From Methylococcaceae bacterium (lineage in GTDB: Bacteria; Pseudomonadota; Gammaproteobacteria; Methylococcales; Methylomonadaceae): a stretch of DNA of 15,130 nt. Below, piece by piece: positions 1 through 6,017 of this stretch. The stretch's first letter is position 1; each line of letters opens with the position of its first letter. The notes beneath the pieces were generated by a model. That model searched no databases. It saw nothing but the letters and a program-made list of their open reading frames with translations, and was not told the DNA's origin. Position numbers and translations under genes: made by a program. Location of the stretch: NCBI GenBank assembly GCA_947506075.1, contig CANNNN010000016.1, positions 1 through 15,130 of the forward strand, given 5' to 3'.

Positions 1-433
1 AGACCACCCGGCCGCATGTTTTGAGACACCTCCTGTCTACGACCAGGGCTTGTTTGATTTCAAGCGATTCAGTATCAATTCCCGTCTTTATACGGAAGGC
101 AACAGTCAGGCGGCGGCCCTTTGGCAAGGAAAAATCATTTCCGGGCGCTATGCACAAAAGCCGGATTCGCGCCCTCCCGGTGTTTTTGAGCAACTTGTAA
201 AAGTCCCAAGCGCTATCAGCAAGCAGGCTGCCTATTATCAGCATGGCGCATTGCCTCACCATGACGAGATCGCCGTCGATGAGCCTGAGTCTGGCAAGGA
301 GCATATTTTATATACAAGAAACACCACGACTCAACTGGATGACAGAGGCAGTTATGCCAACCAGTATCGGTGGCGGTATTTCAGTGCGGTGCAGCATATC
401 CGCCTAGCATTTTTTAGTAATTGGCATTCCTGA
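1..433 (+). CDS. C-terminal part of an unrecognised protein, cut by the window edge
   Basis: The reading frame is open from base 2 to the TGA at 431-433, so this is the 3' end of a gene that starts to the left of the window. A TTG at base 50 is inside the frame and has no Shine-Dalgarno sequence, so it is not a convincing start. About 143 residues are visible. They are polar, rich in Q, Y, R and H, and contain no membrane segment, signal peptide, CxxCH or nucleotide-binding motif. Codon use looks ordinary for the window. I do not recognise the family. The gene points toward the cytochrome gene, but 375 bases and a terminator-like hairpin separate them, so it is probably a separate transcription unit. 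The fragment is too small to assign a function. Confidence 0.6.
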   Translation, partial: DHPAACFETPPVYDQGLFDFKRFSINSRLYTEGNSQAAALWQGKIISGRYAQKPDSRPPGVFEQLVKVPSAISKQAAYYQHGALPHHDEIAVDEPESGKEHILYTRNTTTQLDDRGSYANQYRWRYFSAVQHIRLAFFSNWHS

Positions 434-536
434 GGTTTACGTTAGCAAGGAATAAGCCGAACCTTCTGCCCAGGAGATTAGCAATGAGGCCGTTATTCAT
501 TTTCTTGTCTCGCGTTAGCCTAGAAAATGCATGTGG

Positions 537-562
537 CCCACGAAAAACACATAAATTTTCAT
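537..562 (-). repeat. Degenerate copy of a dispersed intergenic repeat
   Basis: Read on the minus strand this contains GTGTTTTTCGTGGG. It resembles the T-rich TTTCGT...TTTC(G/A)TGGAC sequences at 4893-4914 and 5966-5988 on the plus strand. This copy is the most diverged of the three and is inverted relative to the others. All three lie in spacers, none in a gene. Confidence 0.4.
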
Positions 563-670
563 AGCAATGCCTAGGTTAGGCTATAGATCGTCATAGAAAG
601 TATGACTAGATAAATTTAGTAACGGGTAAATTGGTTTAAGTTTGAAAAAAAAGTATCAGCACTTTTGAGT

Positions 671-725
671 AAACACTATCAGGCCTACAAAATGGATAGC
701 TTAGGCTTAAGCTAGTGTTTTTTTT
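671..725 (+). terminator. Terminator-like structure upstream of the cytochrome gene
   Basis: AAACACTA (671-678) can pair with TAGTGTTT (713-720), and the T-run continues to 725. Nested inside is a perfect hairpin TAGCTTA (697-703), loop GGCT, TAAGCTA (708-714). The two stems share bases 713-714, so they compete at their edge. The position, about 240 bases after the stop of the left-edge gene, suits the end of that transcript. It could also act in the leader of the next gene. Confidence 0.45.
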
Positions 726-808
726 GTGTGATCACTCCTTAGTCGGATGTTGAGAAATGACCAGGGACAGGGATCAATAATATTTGGTAAATTTTGAGGA
801 AGGTACAA

Positions 809-2611
809 ATGAAAAAACAGAACAATGTATTCACGACTAAAGGCCTTTCGGGCACATTCCTTACCCTGGCTATGCTTGCACCGCTATCATCAATAGCCAC
901 GGCGCCAGTCCCTGCGACACCTGTATTAACTAATCAGGGTGGAAAGTGGACCGCTGCCACCCGGGAAAAATACTATACCCAGGATCAGGGTTCAAGAATC
1001 ATGCCGTTGAAATGGATTAATGCACTTAAACAAGCGAACGGCTCCCCCTTCATGGCCGACAGCCTTGGTCGCTACGGCTATCTGCCCAATCCTTACAGTC
1101 TTGAACCCGGCCTTCCGGTCGGCTTCAGTGTCGCCGACGAGGGCGGCGACAAAATTATCGGCATGAACTGTTCAGCCTGTCATACGCGTCAGATTGATGT
1201 TTCCGGTACCACTTATCGGATCGACGGAGGCCCGGCAATCACCGACATGCAAAGCTTTCTTGCTGATCTCGACAAGGCGGTCAATAAGGTTCTCACCGAC
1301 TCGACTGCCTTTACCGAATTTGCTCATGCGGTATTGGGGGCAACACCCCAAAAACAGGACGAAGACAAATTGCGCGCCGACCTTGCCGCCTGGTTTTTAC
1401 CCTTTAATACCATTATCAAAGCCTCGCTGCCGACTGACTCGCCTTGGGGTCCGTCTCGACTCGATGCGGTATCGATGATCTTCAATCGTGTTTCCGGGCT
1501 CGACATCGGCCCCGCTCCAACTTATATGATTCCTGAGAATATCAAACGAGCCGATGTCCCGGCCCGTTACCCGTTTGTCTGGAATGCGCCGATTCAGGAT
1601 ACGACGCAGTGGCCGGGCTTTGCGCCAAACGGTAACCGCATCTTCGGTCTGTCCCGAAACCTTGGCGAAGTGTTCGGTGTATTCGCCGTTTTTCATCCCA
1701 AAAAAGACGAGTCTCGGTTATTGAAAATCAACTACGTGGACAATAACTCGGCCAACTTCCATGGCTTGAATAAGCTTGAAAGCCTGGTCAAGAAGATCGG
1801 CCCACCGAGATGGCCCTGGAAACTGGACAAGGCATTGGCCGCCGAGGGCGAGAAAATATTCAACAAGAAAGACCCGGCCGAAGACAATGAAAGCTGCGCC
1901 GATTGCCATGGCATCAAGGAAGGCAAAAAGCGTTCATTGCTCCACAATACCTGGGCTACGCCATTGCTGGATGTTGGCACAGACTCCCGGGAAGTGAATC
2001 TGCTAAGCTCCCAAGTTAAAACCGGCGTACTCGAAGGTGCGGTAATTTTTCCCGGTAAGCCGCCGCTCAAGGCTGTCGACTCGGCCTTTTCGGTTTTGGG
2101 AACCGTAGTCGAAGGCTCCATTCTTCAGCATTACCTTCCGGTCGAACTCAATGCGCAACAGCAAAAGGAGCTGAGTAAGCTGGATCAGTTAAAAGTGGCG
2201 TTTGAAAAGGAAGTCGAAAAACTCGAAGACCTCGGCGATTTGGGTAATTTGGACGACCTCAAGGAAGCCTTCCAATTGAAGGATCCAGCCGCCACACCGA
2301 CCTTTCCTTATGAGTCTCGTGTGCTACAGGGGATTTGGGCGGCAGCGCCCTACTTGCACAATGGATCGGTGTCGACTCTGAGCGAATTATTGACGGCATC
2401 GGGAAAACGGGCTTCCGAGTTTAAAGTCGGCCCGGCCTATGACATCGATAAAGTCGGATTGGCAGTTGAACAAACCCGATTCAACTTCACGCTGAAAACA
2501 ACGGATTGCAGTGACAGAAACTCAGGCAATAGCCGCTGTGGTCACGACTACGGTACCACTTTTACCGATAAAGAAAAAAAAGCCCTGCTCGAATACCTGA
2601 AGAACCTGTAA
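809..2611 (+). CDS. Exported di-heme cytochrome c, RoxA-like / cytochrome c peroxidase superfamily
   Basis: The protein has 600 residues from ATG 809, preceded by GAGGAAGG six bases away; a TTG at 794 lies upstream of that site and is not the start. Residues 1 to about 32 look like a Sec signal peptide: a KK start, a hydrophobic core and an A-T-A type cleavage region. Two covalent heme sites are visible: C121-S-A-C-H125 and C363-A-D-C-H367. The context of the first (CHTRQ, then an RIDGGPA segment) and the late APYLHNGSV motif are typical of di-heme proteins related to rubber oxygenase RoxA and to bacterial di-heme peroxidases. It should act in the periplasm on peroxide or an unsaturated hydrophobic substrate; which one cannot be told from sequence. 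A charged, leucine-rich stretch (about 455-490) with an L-x-D-L pattern precedes the last domain. A phosphatase gene follows 109 bases downstream on the same strand. Confidence 0.85.
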   Translation: MKKQNNVFTTKGLSGTFLTLAMLAPLSSIATAPVPATPVLTNQGGKWTAATREKYYTQDQGSRIMPLKWINALKQANGSPFMADSLGRYGYLPNPYSLEPGLPVGFSVADEGGDKIIGMNCSACHTRQIDVSGTTYRIDGGPAITDMQSFLADLDKAVNKVLTDSTAFTEFAHAVLGATPQKQDEDKLRADLAAWFLPFNTIIKASLPTDSPWGPSRLDAVSMIFNRVSGLDIGPAPTYMIPENIKRADVPARYPFVWNAPIQDTTQWPGFAPNGNRIFGLSRNLGEVFGVFAVFHPKKDESRLLKINYVDNNSANFHGLNKLESLVKKIGPPRWPWKLDKALAAEGEKIFNKKDPAEDNESCADCHGIKEGKKRSLLHNTWATPLLDVGTDSREVNLLSSQVKTGVLEGAVIFPGKPPLKAVDSAFSVLGTVVEGSILQHYLPVELNAQQQKELSKLDQLKVAFEKEVEKLEDLGDLGNLDDLKEAFQLKDPAATPTFPYESRVLQGIWAAAPYLHNGSVSTLSELLTASGKRASEFKVGPAYDIDKVGLAVEQTRFNFTLKTTDCSDRNSGNSRCGHDYGTTFTDKEKKALLEYLKNL

Positions 2612-2633
2612 ATCCAGACCAGCATTGAGTTGC

Positions 2634-2663
2634 GTAACGGAGTCCCGAAGGCATATCCGTTAC
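2634..2663 (+). other. Hairpin between the cytochrome and phosphatase genes
   Basis: GTAACGGA (2634-2641) and TCCGTTAC (2656-2663) form a perfect 8-base stem with a 14-base loop. No T-run follows, so this is unlikely to be a full terminator. A partial attenuator or a 3'-end stabiliser that lets the two genes be expressed unequally would fit. Confidence 0.4.
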
Positions 2664-2720
2664 TCAGCGGGTACGAATAGCTGACTAAATACACAGACAA
2701 AAGACACCTAAGGAGAATTC

Positions 2721-4769
2721 ATGACAGTAAAACTATTAGCCGGTCCTATCTTGCGCCGGACGACAAAAAACCGGGTATGCGTGTGGCTAGCCAGCGCTAA
2801 ATTCCTGTCATTGCGCTTAACGGTAAGCGATTTGCTAGGGAAGTCGCTGGGGCAAAGTCAACTGGAAGAACTGGAGCAACAATGTGTGCAACTGGGCGAA
2901 AATCTTTGGATTTACCTGCTGCAAGCACGACCCAGTGAAGATTTAAGCTTCCCAGTCGATGAGCTATTATGTTATCGCCTGGACGAAGACGATGTAAAAG
3001 GCGATATCGTCCCCTTGGATCTTGCCGACCTGGCTTATGGCAGACTCAAGTATCCGAGTTTTTTCATCCCGTCTAAACTCAAACAACTATTGCACGGCAG
3101 TTGCCGTAAACCTCACGGCGGGTCTACCTCTGCTCAGCATGAACCGATGCCCGATGCGCTGAGCCATGGAGAAACTTTGCTGGAAAAGACCTACGACGAT
3201 CTGGCGCTGCGCCCCGCTATTTTATTGCTGACAGGGGATCAGATTTACGCCGACGATGTGTCCATTTCGCTGCTGGCCATGTTGAGACAACAGGCGCTGG
3301 CCATCACCGGCAAACAGGAAACCTTGCCTCTGGTCGATAGCGCTATCAAACAGGATCTTACACTAGCTAACCGGCTTGATCCCTCAACTATCCTTTTACA
3401 TGGCCGCAAGCAGTCGCTCAGCGACAAGCATAAAACCTTCGGTGCCAGTTCAGAGGCAAAGGATTCGGGCTTCAGTTCAGGTGAATCGGAAAACCATTTG
3501 TTCACTTTCGGTGAATTCGCCACCATGTATATTTATGCCTTCGGTAACCTTCCCGACTGGGAACCTGTGTGGGACTGGCCGCAACTGGAAAAGCTGGGAG
3601 TGGCAAGCCCTTCTGAAAATGCTAAAAAAGCCTGGGCTAAACAAGACGCGTCATTGCGCTCTTTTCACAAAACCTTGCCCCGTATCCGCAAGCTACTGGC
3701 CAATATAGCCACATATATGATTTTCGATGACCATGACGTCACCGATGACTGGAATATCACCGGCGACTGGTACGACGGGGTTCGCGACTCGCCGATGGGG
3801 AGGCGCATCGTCTCTAATGCCTTGGGGTCATACTGGGCTTTCCAAGCCTGGGGAAACGATCCTGATAACTTTGACAAAGACCTGGTACTCACTATTAAAC
3901 AACAACTTACTGGTGAGGATGATAGCATGATCGGCGATCGCTATGATCTGCATACCTGGAAAAGCCGGGGCTGGGGGTTTTCCATTCCCACCGAGCCACC
4001 GATTATCGCAATGGATTCCCGCACCCAGCGGCAGTATGAAAACAAGTACTACCCGGCGCTATTGCTGGATCGCTATGCACTGGACTGGTTACGGGTGGAA
4101 TGGGCCAAACTGAAAACAGGCCAAACCATCAACGCCAGCACTTGTCCGGTCATTATAGCAACCACGCCGGTCATGGGTTTTTCGACGATAGAGTTACTTC
4201 AGCAACTGGCCTTATGGCTGGCGGGTTTGGTGGAAAGTTGGAAGCCGGTACAATTACTCGAAAAGCTGGCCGGCAGGGAAGGTTTTGCAACCGGTTGGAT
4301 GGTCAACACGCTGGATGCCGAGTCCTGGAGCTCCAACAAGGAAGGTTTCGTTGGCTTTATGGATGTACTCGGTCGACGCATGGGAATCAATCGTTGCGTG
4401 TTCCTCTCCGGTGATGTGCATTATGCCTTCACTGCCGAGGCCAGGTTCGAACGCCAAAATCGTGTATTGCAATGCTACCAGTTAACCAGCAGCGCCCTGA
4501 ACAATGAACCCGACGAGAAGCAGTCCCGGTTTCTGGATGAAGCCGCGATGCACGATACCGACACAAAAACTCATCGCAACTGGACCTTGTTACCCGACCT
4601 GCATTGGACCGCCAAGGTGCAACTGCTTAAAGCAGAAAACAGCGAATTGCGCGTAGTCGCCGAATGCAATCTGGGCCTGGTGGAGTTTGACAATGGTTTG
4701 CCGGTTAGTCATACCTTGCTGACCGGAATCGACAACATTGTTTATCGCCTAACCAGACAAGCCGGCTAA
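2721..4769 (+). CDS. PhoD-family metallophosphatase (alkaline phosphatase D-like)
   Basis: The protein has 682 residues. ATG 2721 has a strong AAGGAG six bases upstream. The metal-binding motifs of PhoD-type calcineurin-like phosphoesterases appear in order: G172-D173-Q174-I175-Y176 followed by A-D-D, then F335-D336-D337-H338-D339 with T-D-D-W, and G564-D565-V566-H567-Y568. The N-terminus (GPILRRTTKN... then VWLA) matches the beta-rich domain that precedes the catalytic domain in this family. Known members hydrolyse phosphate mono- or diesters with Fe and Ca. Classical PhoD is Tat-exported; here the RR pair at 12-13 is not followed by a hydrophobic stretch and no signal peptide is seen, so a cytoplasmic location is likely. 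The protein is longer than classical PhoD, with extra sequence around residues 110-165 and 195-260. It probably shares a transcript with the cytochrome. The substrate is unknown. Confidence 0.85.
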   Translation: MTVKLLAGPILRRTTKNRVCVWLASAKFLSLRLTVSDLLGKSLGQSQLEELEQQCVQLGENLWIYLLQARPSEDLSFPVDELLCYRLDEDDVKGDIVPLDLADLAYGRLKYPSFFIPSKLKQLLHGSCRKPHGGSTSAQHEPMPDALSHGETLLEKTYDDLALRPAILLLTGDQIYADDVSISLLAMLRQQALAITGKQETLPLVDSAIKQDLTLANRLDPSTILLHGRKQSLSDKHKTFGASSEAKDSGFSSGESENHLFTFGEFATMYIYAFGNLPDWEPVWDWPQLEKLGVASPSENAKKAWAKQDASLRSFHKTLPRIRKLLANIATYMIFDDHDVTDDWNITGDWYDGVRDSPMGRRIVSNALGSYWAFQAWGNDPDNFDKDLVLTIKQQLTGEDDSMIGDRYDLHTWKSRGWGFSIPTEPPIIAMDSRTQRQYENKYYPALLLDRYALDWLRVEWAKLKTGQTINASTCPVIIATTPVMGFSTIELLQQLALWLAGLVESWKPVQLLEKLAGREGFATGWMVNTLDAESWSSNKEGFVGFMDVLGRRMGINRCVFLSGDVHYAFTAEARFERQNRVLQCYQLTSSALNNEPDEKQSRFLDEAAMHDTDTKTHRNWTLLPDLHWTAKVQLLKAENSELRVVAECNLGLVEFDNGLPVSHTLLTGIDNIVYRLTRQAG

Positions 4770-4807
4770 GAGATAGCGAACTGCAGGTCATCACCCAAAG
4801 GGTGAAT

Positions 4808-4898
4808 AAAAAAAACACCACATTATCTTGATTTATTTTATGACAGGAAGCTGGAGCTTGGGAACGAGCGAAAAGTCTTATACTTCTCGGTGTTTTTT
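4808..4898 (+). terminator. Terminator-like structure after the phosphatase gene
   Basis: AAAAAACACC (4810-4819) can pair with GGTGTTTTTT (4889-4898) across a 69-base loop. Inside, CGAG (4865-4868) and AAGT (4873-4876) pair with ACTT (4882-4885) and CTCG (4886-4889) around a CTTAT loop with a four-base bulge. This local hairpin sits just before GGTGTTTTTT and is the more likely functional part. It would end the cytochrome-phosphatase transcript. Confidence 0.45.
4848..4868. repeat. Half copy of a GTTCCCAAGC-type palindromic repeat
   Basis: The stretch AAGCTGGAGCTTGGGAACG, followed by AG, looks like one arm of the palindrome family with the core GTTCCCAAGC...GCTTGGGAAC, which I recall being scattered in many gammaproteobacterial and cyanobacterial spacers. 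The left arm is missing here: TGACAGG stands where GTTCCC would be. The family assignment is from memory. Confidence 0.35.
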
Positions 4899-4914
4899 CG
4901 TTTCTTTCGTGGAC
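4893..4914 (+). repeat. Dispersed intergenic T-rich repeat, copy upstream of the HDOD gene
   Basis: The sequence reads TTTTTTCGTTTCTTTCGTGG then AC. It matches the copy at 5966-5988 (TTTCGTGTCTTTCATGGAC) in most positions. Each precedes a gene start, by 61 and 30 bases respectively. Its T-run is also the tail of the terminator-like structure above. Confidence 0.45.
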
Positions 4915-4974
4915 AATACGCTGTCAACTGTGTTCTATTTATTTAACTGATGAGTAGTTACAAATAAACACACC

Positions 4975-5856
4975 ATGGACCAAGCTAAAATCAACCTTAA
5001 CAATAATGCCACCAGTCTGGCTAAAAACAGACTGTTAATGGACTGTTACCGGCATATGCAATCTGATGATCTGGCCTTGCCGACTATTCCTGACGTATCT
5101 TTCAAAATTCGCCGCGCAATCAATGATGATAATTCCAGTATCACTTCAATAGCGCGGGTCGTCCAGATTGATCCGTCAATTACCGCAAGACTGATACAAA
5201 TTGCCAACAGCCCTTTTTACATGGGACGGAAAAAAATTGAAAGCTGCCCGGAAGCTCTGACCCGCCTGGGTTTGAAAGCAGCGCAAGACATTATCACTTC
5301 ATTTGCGATGAAGTCGGTGTTTAACGCGAAGTCCCCGGTCATTCGTAAAAAAATGGCGGAATTATGGATACACAGCAGTTACATTGCATCAATCAGCGCC
5401 GTTTTCGCCCATAAAATTCCCGGCTTTGATCCAGATCGGGCTATGCTGGCCGGTTTAATTCATGATATTGGCATCGTGCCGATTTTAACCTATGCCGATA
5501 ATCATCCTGATGTCATTGCCAACCCCAAAGATCTGGTGGAAACGGTACGGCAATTGCGCGCCGACATAGGCGTGCAAATTGTTCGCCACTGGGATTTTCC
5601 CGAGGATTTTGAAGACGTGGTGATTAATGCCGAAAATTGGTTTCGCAATGATCAAAATCCACCCAGTTATGCGGATATCGTGATGATCTCGCAGCTGCAC
5701 AGCTTTATCGGCAAAGTCGATATAAAAAAAATACCTAAAATTGATGCGCTGCCTGCCTATAAAAAACTGGCTGGCCATTTAGATGCAAATGACAGCATTA
5801 ATATACTGGATGCTGCCAAAGATGAAATCGAACATATTCGACAAATGCTTGCTTAA
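4975..5856 (+). CDS. HDOD-domain signalling protein
   Basis: The protein has 293 residues and is essentially one HDOD domain (about residues 33-230). It begins with the typical L-P-T-I-P-D-V-S segment, continues with I-A-R-V-V-Q-I-D-P-S-I-T-A-R-L (59-73) and A-N-S-P-F-Y, and carries the A-G-L-I-H163-D164-I-G motif of the degenerate HD fold. No GYP motif, receiver, GGDEF or EAL domain is fused, so it probably acts as a stand-alone adaptor rather than an enzyme. HDOD proteins are known from regulation of motility, biofilm and cyclic-di-GMP pathways in proteobacteria. ATG 4975 has no clear Shine-Dalgarno sequence; ATG 5038 is an alternative start that keeps the whole domain. It lies 161 bases ahead of a FliK-family gene on the same strand, which suggests, but does not show, a shared motility or surface role. 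Confidence 0.85.
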   Translation: MDQAKINLNNNATSLAKNRLLMDCYRHMQSDDLALPTIPDVSFKIRRAINDDNSSITSIARVVQIDPSITARLIQIANSPFYMGRKKIESCPEALTRLGLKAAQDIITSFAMKSVFNAKSPVIRKKMAELWIHSSYIASISAVFAHKIPGFDPDRAMLAGLIHDIGIVPILTYADNHPDVIANPKDLVETVRQLRADIGVQIVRHWDFPEDFEDVVINAENWFRNDQNPPSYADIVMISQLHSFIGKVDIKKIPKIDALPAYKKLAGHLDANDSINILDAAKDEIEHIRQMLA

Positions 5857-5916
5857 GGGAACTCACAAAAATAAACCAACCTTTAATTACCGGATATTTT
5901 TTATTGTTAGTTCCCT
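5856..5916 (+). repeat. Inverted repeat overlapping the HDOD stop codon
   Basis: AGGGAACT (5856-5863) begins at the last base of the TAA stop and pairs perfectly with AGTTCCCT (5909-5916) across a 45-base A+T-rich loop. No T-run follows the second arm, so it is not a standard terminator. It may protect the 3' end or be a small repeat remnant. Confidence 0.35.
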
Positions 5917-5965
5917 AAGGTCATTCCCACAGTCTATGGGCCTTACCCTGTGTTCAATTGACCGA

Positions 5966-5988
5966 TTTTTTTCGTGTCTTTCATGGAC
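5966..5988 (+). repeat. Dispersed intergenic T-rich repeat, copy upstream of the FliK-like gene
   Basis: The sequence is a run of T followed by CGTGTCTTTCATGGAC. It is the best match to the copy at 4893-4914 and ends 29 bases before the start codon of the next gene, so it probably forms part of that gene's leader. Confidence 0.45.
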
Positions 5989-6017
5989 TTTATTTTTCTT
6001 AAAGATCGGCTACCGAC

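Larger units (their letters stand above)
434..808. other. Spacer between the edge gene and the cytochrome gene
   Basis: These 375 bases hold no convincing gene. They are A+T rich and contain a degenerate copy of a dispersed repeat (537-562), a short hairpin GTCATA/TATGAC (590-606), a weak AAAAGT/ACTTTT hairpin (649-666), and a terminator-like structure ending in eight T (671-725). I saw no promoter close to consensus in front of the cytochrome gene. Confidence 0.6.

Noticed and set aside
794..808. TTG at 794 as the start of the cytochrome gene
   Set aside because: It lies upstream of the GAGGAAGG ribosome site; ATG 809 has the right spacing and begins a normal signal peptide.
4389..4470. Other long frames inside the phosphatase, secA and iscS genes
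   Set aside because: They lie antisense or out of frame within well-supported genes and have no ribosome site or family pattern.
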